A stretch of DNA of 13,899 nucleotides from DATMXP01 sp964460935. GTDB lineage: Bacteria > Acidobacteriota > Terriglobia > Terriglobales > Acidobacteriaceae. Below are positions 7,460 through 13,632 of this stretch, piece by piece; position 1 is the first letter of the stretch, and every line of letters starts with the position of its first letter. The position numbers and the translations under genes are program-made. A model generated the notes under the pieces. It did no database searches. It saw only the letters and a program-made list of their open reading frames with translations, and was not told the DNA's origin. The stretch spans positions 1 through 13,899 of the forward strand of contig CAYWSM010000021.1 of the NCBI GenBank assembly GCA_964460935.1, written 5' to 3'.

Positions 7460-8608
7460 ATGACGACGGCTGGACAACGCGTGCGGGTATTGATCGTCGA
7501 TGATTCGGCGTTCATGCGCAAGGTGCTGCAAAGCATCGTTGCCACCGACCCGCAGCTCGAAATCATCGGCGAAGCTCGCGACGGCCGCGAGGCGATCGCG
7601 ATGGCGGAATCGCTGCGTCCTGACGTGATCTCGATGGACATCATGATGCCGCATGTCGATGGCCTGCAGGCTACCGAAACGATCATGTCCAAGAATCCAC
7701 GGCCGATCGTGATTGTCAGTTCCGAAGCCAAAGACGGCGCGGAGGCAACGTTGCGCGCGCTCGAACTTGGCGCCATCGACTTTGTTCCCAAGCCAAGCAG
7801 CGGCATCGATCTCGACATGAACAGTATCCGCGACGAGATCTGCCGCAAGCTCAAGATGGCGGCTCGCGTGCGTGTGGTAAGAACTGCGAAGAGCTTCAGC
7901 GCCCCGGTGCAGGCGCCGTCGGAAAACAATCCTTATACGAAGGTCACGCTGTCGAGTAACGGGAACGGTAATGGCAACGGCTCGCAGCCTAAGAATGGTG
8001 GCGCTCCGAATGGCCGCCATCCGCTTGTAGTCATTGCTTCTTCGACAGGCGGGCCCCAGACATTGATGCAGCTTATTCCCGCGATCCCGCGCGACTTTCC
8101 GGGCAGCATCCTCCTGGTGCAGCACATGCCGGGCACCTTCACCGCGCAGTTCTCGAAGCAGTTGGCGGAAGTGTCCGGCTTGCATGTCAAGGAAGCGGCG
8201 CATGGCGACGAACTCCTTCCGGGCACGATTTACGTTTGCCCGGGTTCGCACCACATGCGAATTACCGGCAGCGGGCGCATCGACCTGAATGAAGGCGAGC
8301 GCATCAACGGATATCGTCCATGTGCCGACGTGACGCTTGAGACCGCGGCGGCATTTGCCGGTCCGATGTGCGTGGGCGTCATCCTCACCGGCATGGGTGG
8401 CGACGGCGCGAAAGGTATTCAGGCCGTCAAAGCAGGCGGCGGACACGTGATTGCCCAGGACGAAGCGACGTCCGTTATCTTCGGCATGCCCGCGGAAGCC
8501 ATCAAGACCGGAGCGGTGGATCAGGTCCTCGGCATCGAATTGATTGCTTCGGCTCTCGAAAAACGCTCGTTGTACCTGATGGGCGCTGCGAAAGCTGGTG
8601 CCGTGTGA
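7460..8608 (+). CDS. cheB: CheB, receptor methylesterase/glutamine deamidase
   Basis: This 382-residue response regulator removes methyl groups from receptor glutamates after phosphorylation by CheA. The receiver (about 5-130) has VDDS at the N-terminus and Asp60 in SMDIMMP. A flexible linker (about 140-186) contains an Asn-Gly run, SNGNGNGNGS. The esterase domain begins at HPLVVIASSTGG with nucleophile Ser195, followed by His222 in VQHMP and Asp315 in GMGGDG, which complete the Ser-His-Asp triad. ATG 7460 follows the cheA stop by six bases, with the AAGGAA site overlapping that stop. The gene ends in a GTGA overlap with the next cheW-like gene. Length and motifs are normal; only the repetitive linker is distinctive. 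Together with CheR it should give this system receptor adaptation, which some alternative-function systems lack. Confidence 0.96.
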   Translation: MTTAGQRVRVLIVDDSAFMRKVLQSIVATDPQLEIIGEARDGREAIAMAESLRPDVISMDIMMPHVDGLQATETIMSKNPRPIVIVSSEAKDGAEATLRALELGAIDFVPKPSSGIDLDMNSIRDEICRKLKMAARVRVVRTAKSFSAPVQAPSENNPYTKVTLSSNGNGNGNGSQPKNGGAPNGRHPLVVIASSTGGPQTLMQLIPAIPRDFPGSILLVQHMPGTFTAQFSKQLAEVSGLHVKEAAHGDELLPGTIYVCPGSHHMRITGSGRIDLNEGERINGYRPCADVTLETAAAFAGPMCVGVILTGMGGDGAKGIQAVKAGGGHVIAQDEATSVIFGMPAEAIKTGAVDQVLGIELIASALEKRSLYLMGAAKAGAV

Positions 8609-9114
8609 GACTGCCGCGGTACAAAAAACGCGCGCAGCGTGCGAGCGGGTATGCGGTGATCCTGTTCACCATTGGTGACAACCTGTTCGCCATCGGCGCT
8701 GCGGCCGTGAACGAGATTCAGAGCCTGCATGGCCTGGAACCGATCGGCACGCAACCACGGCAGTTCGGAAAAGTTCGGCATACCGTCACCCGCGAGGGGC
8801 ATCGCTATTGGGTCGTCGATGCCAACGTGCATTTCGGCGTCATGCCCACTCACAGCACGCGTGTCCTGTTGCTGGGCAACATTCCCGTCGCGGTGAAGGT
8901 GGACAGTATTGTCCGCATGACGGAAATTGCTCGCGTTCTGCCGCTGCCGCAGGCGTTCGCAGGCGAAGAGCGAAACTGGTACGTGGGCCTGGCCATTGTG
9001 GACGATAGCGTGGTTCCGGTGGTCAATCCCGAGTCGTTCCTGTCGCATTACGACATGATGGCGCTTGAGACCGTAGCGCCGCCGGCAAACGAAGGGACCA
9101 GGGTGACGGCATGA
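8605..9114 (+). CDS. Divergent CheW-like adaptor
   Basis: The gene encodes 169 residues, starting at GTG 8605 in a GTGA overlap with the cheB stop. A basic leader (RLPRYKKRAQR) precedes a CheW-like barrel: YAVILFTIGDNLFAIGAAAV, then alternating strands and a closing segment near VGLAIVDDSVVPVVNPESFL. The normal receptor-binding loop (NLRG..IPVID) is replaced by GKVRHTVTREGHRYWVVDAN, so it probably contacts a different partner or has a non-signalling role at the array. Family assignment rests on the overall strand pattern and on position between cheB and a clearer CheW. A distant CheW-like fold is my preferred call, with an uncharacterised chemosensory accessory protein as the alternative. Continuing the frame upstream to 8368 would run inside cheB and gives no CheW-like sequence. 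Confidence 0.75.
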   Translation: MRLPRYKKRAQRASGYAVILFTIGDNLFAIGAAAVNEIQSLHGLEPIGTQPRQFGKVRHTVTREGHRYWVVDANVHFGVMPTHSTRVLLLGNIPVAVKVDSIVRMTEIARVLPLPQAFAGEERNWYVGLAIVDDSVVPVVNPESFLSHYDMMALETVAPPANEGTRVTA

Positions 9115-9536
9115 GCGCAGCGGCAACATCGTCGTTCGTGCTATTCCCGCTGGGAAAGAAGCGATTCGCGCTGCCGTCGGAACGCGTTACGGAACTCGCC
9201 CGCATGGACCGCGTGCATGTGTTTCCCAGCACCACGCCTCTGGTGAATGGAGTGCTGGTACGCCGGGGAGAGGTGATTCCCGTCTGCGACATCGCCCAGG
9301 TGCTGGTCGGACGCGACGCTCCACCGCGCAAGTTCTACCTGATTGCCAAGCGCAAGTTCGAAACCGCCGAGGAAGCGACCGCCATTCCGGTCACTGGAGA
9401 CTGCGAACTCGCCAGTTCCGAGTTGCTGCCGCGCACCGGCGACCTTGCCCACTACGTGAACGGCTTGCTGTCGCTGCCGGACGAAATTGTCGAAGTCGTA
9501 GATCTCGAAAAGTTGATGACGGAGGAGCCGCGATGA
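9111..9536 (+). CDS. Short CheW-domain protein
   Basis: The 141-residue protein starts at ATG 9111, sharing ATGA with the stop of the preceding gene. It has a compact CheW fold: FVLFPLGKKRFALPSERVTEL at the start, TTPLVNGVLVRRGEVIPVCDI near residues 43-63 (the receptor-loop position, with VLVRRG in place of VFNLRG), and LPDEIVEVVDLEKLM at the end. It is more recognisable as CheW than its upstream neighbour, though shorter than usual, with little beyond the core. Its own ATGA overlap with the next gene places it in the coupled block 8605-11118. It is the third CheW-type protein here, so arrays may contain mixed adaptors, or this one may serve the downstream receiver proteins. Confidence 0.88.
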   Translation: MSAAATSSFVLFPLGKKRFALPSERVTELARMDRVHVFPSTTPLVNGVLVRRGEVIPVCDIAQVLVGRDAPPRKFYLIAKRKFETAEEATAIPVTGDCELASSELLPRTGDLAHYVNGLLSLPDEIVEVVDLEKLMTEEPR

Positions 9537-10315
9537 ATACTGCTGCTCCATCCATCGGCAAACTGCTGGTCATCGACAGCAACGTGCTGTTCGCGAAGCG
9601 CCTGAGCACTGCGTTACGCGATCAGGGATTCGAAGTCGTGCATGCTCTGGATGCTGCCTATGCGCTCACGATGCTGGAATGGGATACGCCCTGCGCGATT
9701 CTCTGCGCCACCAACCTGCGCGAGATGAACGCCTACGATATCGTTCCGATCCTTCACGGCGATCAGAAAACTTCCCACATCCCGGTGATAGCGATCGGAG
9801 ACGATGGAGAAAAAGGCCTGATGGCTGCCTATCGTGCCGGATGCGACGACTGTGTCAGCCGCCAGCAGGGGCCTGACAATATCGCCAACCAGGTGCGCCA
9901 GTTCCTGCGCAGCCGCGAAGAAGGTTTCCAGCCGACGCAGATGCTCGAAAGTTCGCTCACGGCGCTGGAAGGGAACCTGTCGCACCTCGATCTTCCCGGG
10001 GTCATCCAGATGTTGAGCCACTCACGCCAGAATGGTTCGCTGCACGTTAACGCTGGAGATACAGATGGCGTCATCGTATTCGATGGCGGCCAGGTCACCC
10101 ATGCCGAATGCAACGAACTGGTCGGCGACCAGGCTGTGGTAAAGATCGTGAAGACCTGCAACCGTGCCGACAGCGGCATTTATAAATTCGTCCACGGATT
10201 CACGCCGGCGACCCGAACCGTTTTGCGCTCGGCCACCGAGCTCATGCTCGACGCGCTTCGTGAGATCGACGAAGAATCCCAAGATTCGCCACCCAGCGAC
10301 GAGGTGATGTTATGA
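9533..10315 (+). CDS. Degenerate receiver fused to a PATAN (DUF4388) domain
   Basis: The 260-residue protein starts at ATG 9533 in an ATGA overlap. Residues about 10-125 follow the receiver pattern (KLLVIDSNVLFAKRL), but the acidic pair is Asp15-Ser16, the phosphoacceptor position is Ala59 in ILCATNL and the conserved Lys is Arg110 (VSRQQ). It should therefore not be phosphorylated in the usual way. Residues about 140-250 match PATAN/DUF4388: LEGNLSHLDLPGVIQML, then SRQNGSLHV and VIVFDGGQVTHAEC. PATAN response regulators in cyanobacterial phototaxis (PixE, PixG) act on the type IV pilus extension motor, and related domains occur in deltaproteobacterial motility proteins. By analogy this is an output or scaffold protein. 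Whether the target is a pilus motor is inference, since no pilus genes are in view. Confidence 0.88.
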   Translation: MNTAAPSIGKLLVIDSNVLFAKRLSTALRDQGFEVVHALDAAYALTMLEWDTPCAILCATNLREMNAYDIVPILHGDQKTSHIPVIAIGDDGEKGLMAAYRAGCDDCVSRQQGPDNIANQVRQFLRSREEGFQPTQMLESSLTALEGNLSHLDLPGVIQMLSHSRQNGSLHVNAGDTDGVIVFDGGQVTHAECNELVGDQAVVKIVKTCNRADSGIYKFVHGFTPATRTVLRSATELMLDALREIDEESQDSPPSDEVML

Positions 10316-11118
10316 CCGCGCCGACCGTATATTTCATCGACGACAGCGCCACCATGCGCGAGGTGATTAAGATCGCGTTCCGGCGCGAGAATATCGATGT
10401 CGTTGCCTGCCACGACGGAGACACAGCACTCGCCCAGATGACGCAGCAGCCGCCCGATGTCGTGATCACCGACGTGATTATGCCGGGCAAGGACGGCTAC
10501 GAAGTTTGTCAGTCCATCAAGGCCAATCCGGGGACTTCCACTACGCCCGTCGTACTCATGTCGGGTGTCGTCAATAAGCAAGTCGCGGAAAAAGCATTCT
10601 CGGTGAAGGCCGATGAACTGATCCGGAAGCCATTCCAGCCGGGGGACTTGATCGGACGGGTGAAGCAATTGCTCGGCAAGACCGGAAAGCCGAAGGCTGT
10701 TCCCCAGCCGTCTCCTACACCGATCCCGGCCGTGCCGCAGGCCGCGCCCAACGCGAATGCCATGGCAACGCTCAGCAGCATATTTTCGGCGGCCACACGT
10801 CCGTCCGCAGGGAATGGCGGCAATGGACACAATACCGGGCATGGACCGGCTTCGGCGCCAGCGCGTTTTGGCGCACCGCCAACTTCCGCCCCGGCCGCGC
10901 CGCCTGCCCCAATACTGACAAATTCTGTCGCAAATGGAGTCACAATCTCGGCATCTGCGTCTCGTAGTGCTACAGGCGGAGCCGATGCCGCGAAGCTAAG
11001 AATAGAGATCTTAAGGCTCGAGCATCTGGTCAAGAAATTGCAATCAGAATTAGAGGCTGAGCGAGAGTATTCGCGAGCCCTCGAGGAGCACATTAAGACG
11101 CTCCAAGAGAACGACTAG
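10312..11118 (+). CDS. Response regulator with disordered linker and C-terminal coiled coil
   Basis: The 268-residue protein starts at ATG 10312 in an ATGA overlap and ends the operon. Residues 1-122 are a complete receiver: Asp10/Asp11, Asp54 in ITDVIMPGKDG, Ser84 in LMSG and Lys106 in RKPF. Residues about 125-220 are Ala/Pro/Gly/Asn-rich and presumably disordered. Residues 226-265 form a charged amphipathic helix (IEILRLEHLVKKLQSELEAE and onward) with leucine heptads, a likely coiled coil for oligomerisation or docking. The layout recalls Myxococcus FrzS, which has a receiver and coiled coil and controls type IV pili, but here the receiver looks phosphorylatable and the coil is far shorter. 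The last 200 or so bases use CTA, AGA, ATA and TTA codons that are rare elsewhere in the operon, hinting at a separately acquired or fast-evolving tail. Confidence 0.87.
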   Translation: MTAPTVYFIDDSATMREVIKIAFRRENIDVVACHDGDTALAQMTQQPPDVVITDVIMPGKDGYEVCQSIKANPGTSTTPVVLMSGVVNKQVAEKAFSVKADELIRKPFQPGDLIGRVKQLLGKTGKPKAVPQPSPTPIPAVPQAAPNANAMATLSSIFSAATRPSAGNGGNGHNTGHGPASAPARFGAPPTSAPAAPPAPILTNSVANGVTISASASRSATGGADAAKLRIEILRLEHLVKKLQSELEAEREYSRALEEHIKTLQEND

Positions 11119-11126
11119 CACGAGTT

Positions 11127-11200
11127 TTGGGCCGAACCAGGGTTAAGTAGAAGTGGGGCCACGGGCCGAACGAACCAAGGGGGATTGGGCCGAACCAGGG
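11127..11200. repeat. Direct repeats of TTGGGCCGAACCAGGG after the operon
   Basis: The 16-mer TTGGGCCGAACCAGGG occurs at 11127-11142 and again at 11185-11200. A shorter copy, GGGCCGAAC, lies at 11163-11171, followed by an imperfect ACCAAGGGGG. Each long copy is followed within ten bases by AAGT. The spacing between GGGCCGAAC units is 34 and 24 bases, so this is not a simple tandem array. It may be a protein-binding cluster, a degenerate minisatellite or an RNA element in the operon 3' UTR. Confidence 0.7.
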
Positions 11201-11214
11201 GAAGTCGAGCATTG

Positions 11215-11302
11215 CCGGTAAGTGGCGCGAAAACACTTGCCGGTCCGCAATTATTTTGCACGATCGGTTTGTGCCGCGGCAAGATTGAAGGGCGGCACCA
11301 AC
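11215..11302 (+). other. Two strong hairpins preceding the operon terminator (3' UTR or small RNA candidate)
   Basis: CCGGTAAGTG (11215-11224) pairs with CACTTGCCGG (11234-11243) over 10 bp with one G-T pair and a 9-nt loop. GTGCCGC (11271-11277) pairs perfectly with GCGGCAC (11292-11298), and after one mismatch three more pairs extend the stem to 11267-11302. The terminator stem begins at the next base. Three hairpins in series ending in a terminator is the layout of a structured 3' UTR or a processed small RNA. No promoter is evident, and no known RNA family is recognised. Confidence 0.4.
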
Positions 11303-11340
11303 AAAGGCGTCCCAGAAGAATCGGGGGCGCCTTTTGTGTT
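11303..11340 (+). terminator. Rho-independent terminator of the chemosensory operon
   Basis: AAAGGCGTCCC (11303-11313) pairs with GGGGCGCCTTT (11324-11334) as an 11-bp stem with one T-G wobble, followed by TTTTGTGTT. It lies 184 nt after the last operon stop and 43 nt before the end of the convergent bacterioferritin gene. On the minus strand the same stem is followed by TTTGTTGG, a weaker T-run, so it may also serve bfr. Confidence 0.85.
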
Positions 11341-11382
11341 ATGCGCAAGGTTCGTGAAGGCGCCCGGGTCCAATGTTTCTTA

Positions 11383-11862
11383 CTATTCTTCCTCTTCTTT
11401 GATCTGCTGCGCGAGATAGTTCTGGATGCCAACTTCCTTAATCATTCCCAGTTGCGCTTCCAGCCAATCGATGTGGTGCTCTTCGTCCACGAGGATGTGC
11501 TCCAGCAATTCGCGCGAGCCGCCGTCGTTCGCCGCCGAGCACAGGTGGATGCCTTCGTTCAAGCGCTTCACGGCGTCATATTCCACTTGCACGTCGTTCT
11601 TGAACTGCTGCTCGACGTTGGCTCCGATGTTGATCTTGAAATAGTCGCTCATGGTCGGCGTGGCATCGAGATATAACATACGTTCAATCAGCTTCTCGGC
11701 GTGCTTCATCTCGTCGATTGACTCTTTGCGAATGTAGCTTGCCAGCCGTTCGTAGCCCCAGTTCTCGCACATCTCGGCATGAAGAAAATATTGATTGATG
11801 GCCGTCAACTCGGCCTTGAGAACTTCTTGCAGAACTGCCAGAACTTTCGCATCACCCTTCAC
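11383..11862 (-). CDS. bfr: Bacterioferritin
   Basis: The 159-residue ferritin subunit belongs to a 24-subunit cytoplasmic shell that oxidises Fe(II) and stores the mineral. All ferroxidase ligands are visible: Glu18, Glu51, His54, Glu94, Glu127 and His130. Met52, the axial haem ligand shared between subunits in bacterioferritin, is also present (IDEMKHAE), which separates it from FtnA and Dps. Length is typical. The C-terminus ends in a run of four Glu. The start is GTG (11860-11862), with GGGAG about 6 nt upstream on the minus strand. It lies convergent to the chemosensory operon and 136 nt downstream of the DUF72 gene on the same strand. I saw no Fur-box-like sequence upstream. A link to chemotaxis is not implied by position. 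Confidence 0.96.
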   Translation of the reverse strand: MKGDAKVLAVLQEVLKAELTAINQYFLHAEMCENWGYERLASYIRKESIDEMKHAEKLIERMLYLDATPTMSDYFKINIGANVEQQFKNDVQVEYDAVKRLNEGIHLCSAANDGGSRELLEHILVDEEHHIDWLEAQLGMIKEVGIQNYLAQQIKEEEE

Positions 11863-11998
11863 GTGGCGCTCCCAGTGAGATATTAACGGTAGATTTTCTT
11901 GCCAGATTCTAGCAGAGAACTCTGTTGCGATACTTCATTTCCTTGTTTTCTGCGAACCATTCCGGTGATTTGCCCGCCACGCGGTCTGGATGGGCAGA
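11863..11998 (-). promoter_or_regulatory. Upstream region of bacterioferritin with a short palindrome
   Basis: This 136-nt gap probably holds the bfr promoter. CAGAG (11913-11917) and CTCTG (11920-11924) are mirror arms around AA, about 50 nt before the start codon. A TAGAAT that could serve as a -10 box lies next to it on the minus strand (11906-11911), but no TTGACA-like element is found at normal spacing. No iron-responsive box was recognised. Confidence 0.2.
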
Positions 11999-12757
11999 CT
12001 AAGCGGCCCTTCTAACGGCATCTGCCCTCTGCTGGATCAACCTTTTCAATTCCAGCGCATTGTGCACCGCATAGGCCGCCTGGTCGTTATCGAAATATAC
12101 GAACACTGCTTTCAGCTTGCGCCGGTGCATGTCGATCCAGTCGGCCCATTCTTCAAGTTTTTCCGTGCTGTAACTTCCCTGGTAAGGACCGCCCGGGCCA
12201 TGCAGGCGTATGTAGGTCCAGTCGGCGGTGAGTTCCAGTGGTGAGTGTCGTCCGTTCAGTTCAAAGATGCAAAATGCGGCGTTGTGCTTACGGAGAATCT
12301 CGTACACACGATCGGTGTGCCAGGAGTGCTCGCGGAACTCGATTGCATAACGATGTTTCCTGGGCAGGGCGGAAAGAAATTCCTCCAGGCGATCTGTATT
12401 GATCGTCCAATGCGGAGGCAGTTGCCACAGGATGGGACCCAGCTTTTCTTTCAGCTCTTCCGCCCGTGGAATCAGGTTCTCCAGCGCGTTCTCCGGGTCC
12501 TTCAGCTTTTTCATATGAGTAATGAAGCGGCTGCCCTTCACCGCGAAGAGGAAGTCCCGCGGTGTCGATTCGCGCCAGGCACGGAATGCCTCCGCGGTCG
12601 GCAAGCGATAAAAGCTGTTGTTGATTTCGACGGTATCGAAGTGCTTGAAATACTCGCCCAGCATCTTCGCTGCCGGCAATTTCTCTTCATAGAACGGACC
12701 GCACCAGTGCTTATAGTGCCACCCGGAGGTTCCGATCCTGATCGTACCTGCTGCCAT
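11999..12757 (-). CDS. DUF72 (YecE-like) protein
   Basis: The 252-residue protein has the DUF72 layout: IRIGTSGWHYKHWCGPFYEE at the N-terminus, FDTVEINNSFYRLP near residues 40-53, FAVKGSRFITHMKKL near 70-84, ILWQLPPHW near 109-117 and YAIEFREHSW near 137-146. The family is predicted to adopt a TIM-barrel fold with a conserved polar pocket. No reaction is firmly established in my knowledge, so none is assigned. Length is standard and the protein looks cytoplasmic, with no signal peptide. The start is ATG (12755-12757) with only a weak purine stretch upstream. It is divergent from the SRPBCC gene, sharing a 146-nt region, and precedes bfr on the same strand. Confidence 0.9.
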   Translation of the reverse strand: MAAGTIRIGTSGWHYKHWCGPFYEEKLPAAKMLGEYFKHFDTVEINNSFYRLPTAEAFRAWRESTPRDFLFAVKGSRFITHMKKLKDPENALENLIPRAEELKEKLGPILWQLPPHWTINTDRLEEFLSALPRKHRYAIEFREHSWHTDRVYEILRKHNAAFCIFELNGRHSPLELTADWTYIRLHGPGGPYQGSYSTEKLEEWADWIDMHRRKLKAVFVYFDNDQAAYAVHNALELKRLIQQRADAVRRAA

Positions 12758-12812
12758 CCGCCGTTGCCCTGTTTAGTTTGACGCAACTTCCGTGCAACAT
12801 GCCGTGCCCTGA

Positions 12813-12840
12813 CTGAATACTGTTTGCTGATTGCTGTCGA
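12813..12840. repeat. Degenerate CTGATTG heptamer repeat in the divergent intergenic region
   Basis: CTGAATA, CTGTTTG and CTGATTG run in tandem (12813-12833), followed by CTGTCGATTG, giving four CTG-led units at seven-base spacing or nearly so. The array sits between the divergent DUF72 and SRPBCC genes. It is shorter and more degenerate than the heptamers at 1721-1777 but has the same period. The rest of the 146-nt gap shows no convincing promoter on either strand. Confidence 0.4.
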
Positions 12841-12903
12841 TTGCTTCTGGCAACCCCCACTTTCCGGCAGGCCCTCCAAGCAGCAGAACATACGGAGAAA
12901 TCG

Positions 12904-13590
12904 ATGGGACGCAGGAACAGGTTCTTGAGCGGTTTTGGATTGGGAGCAGCAGCAGGCGCGACCGCCATTTTGCTGCCGCAATTGATGGGACGCGCGGGAC
13001 GCAGCCGGATCATCCGTCTTGAAAAGAGCATTCAAATCGGCCGTCCGGTACAGGAAGTTTTCGAGGCGTGGACCGATTGGGAGCGGCTGCCCCGAGTGTC
13101 TGAAAATATCGCCGACATTCGTCATTACGGCGATCGTTCGCATTGGCGCGTGCAGGTGGACGGTCGCCAGCTCGAGTGGGACGCCATCGTCGAGCAGAAA
13201 ATTCCCAACCAGGCGATCGGGTGGAAATCCGTCCGCGGCCCCAAGCATACCGGACGCGTTACATTTTCGCCTCTCGGCAACGACACGGTGGTGCTGGTCA
13301 CGATGAACTATGCTCCGCCATCGCGGATTTTGCGCCCGTTCCTGTCCTCGATGGCAGGTCACATGGAAGGCGTGATTGAGAAGGTGTTGCGCGACTTCAA
13401 GGCATCCGTTGAGAGCAGAGCGCGCGGTGGGCAGGGCGCTGTGCGGATGAGCTCGGAAAAGATCGGTCCGGGAACCGCCACGGCCGACATGGCAAAGACG
13501 GGAACCTTCGGCGAACAGCCGCACCAGGTCGAGCCGCGCTTTGGGGCTTCTCCCCGTCCGGCGACTACACCGCCGGAAATAAAACGATAG
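12904..13590 (+). CDS. Membrane-anchored SRPBCC (cyclase/dehydrase-like) protein
   Basis: The 228-residue protein starts at ATG 12904 with GGAG (12894-12897) six bases upstream; an in-frame TTG at 12841 has no such site. A Gly/Ala-rich hydrophobic stretch at about 7-28 (FGLGAAAGATAILLPQLMG), flanked by Arg, suggests a single membrane anchor. Residues about 36-172 follow the SRPBCC/START-like pattern of the COG5637 group: RLEKSIQIGRPVQEVFEAW, then DWERLPRVSENI, WRVQVDGRQLEWDA, GRVTFSPLGNDTVV and a long C-terminal helix (MAGHMEGVIEKVLRDFKASV). Such folds enclose a hydrophobic cavity for lipids or other apolar ligands; the ligand here is unknown. The last 55 residues are polar, Pro/Gly-rich and probably disordered. 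A terminator follows at once, so it looks monocistronic. Confidence 0.88.
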   Translation: MGRRNRFLSGFGLGAAAGATAILLPQLMGRAGRSRIIRLEKSIQIGRPVQEVFEAWTDWERLPRVSENIADIRHYGDRSHWRVQVDGRQLEWDAIVEQKIPNQAIGWKSVRGPKHTGRVTFSPLGNDTVVLVTMNYAPPSRILRPFLSSMAGHMEGVIEKVLRDFKASVESRARGGQGAVRMSSEKIGPGTATADMAKTGTFGEQPHQVEPRFGASPRPATTPPEIKR

Positions 13591-13600
13591 TGCCCGAAGC

Positions 13601-13632
13601 AGCCGGCCGGCAGCGGCTGGCTTTAGTCTTTT
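13601..13632 (+). terminator. Rho-independent terminator after the SRPBCC gene
   Basis: AGCCGGCCG (13601-13609) pairs with CGGCTGGCT (13614-13622) as a 9-bp stem with one G-T wobble and a GCAG loop, followed by TTAGTCTTTT. The T-tract overlaps the end of the convergent gene. The minus-strand side has no T-run, so it acts on the plus strand only. Confidence 0.7.

Noticed and set aside
7232..8446. 404-codon minus-strand open frame opposite cheA/cheB
   Set aside because: It is antisense to conserved catalytic motifs of CheA-REC and CheB, and its composition is that of a shadow frame.
8368..8604. Longer frame upstream of the second CheW-like gene
   Set aside because: It lies within the catalytic domain of cheB, and its Arg-rich sequence is typical of an off-frame translation.
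11185..11676. Plus-strand frame across the operon 3' region and bacterioferritin
   Set aside because: It runs through the terminator and is antisense to bfr, in which every ferroxidase ligand is conserved.
12770..12797. Minus-strand TTGCAC ... TAAACA as a promoter for the DUF72 gene
   Set aside because: The match to consensus is poor, and the implied leader would be only a few bases, too short for a ribosome binding site.
12538..13524. 328-codon minus-strand frame spanning the DUF72 start and the SRPBCC gene
   Set aside because: It crosses two real genes and an intergenic region, has low-complexity Arg-rich composition and matches no family I know.
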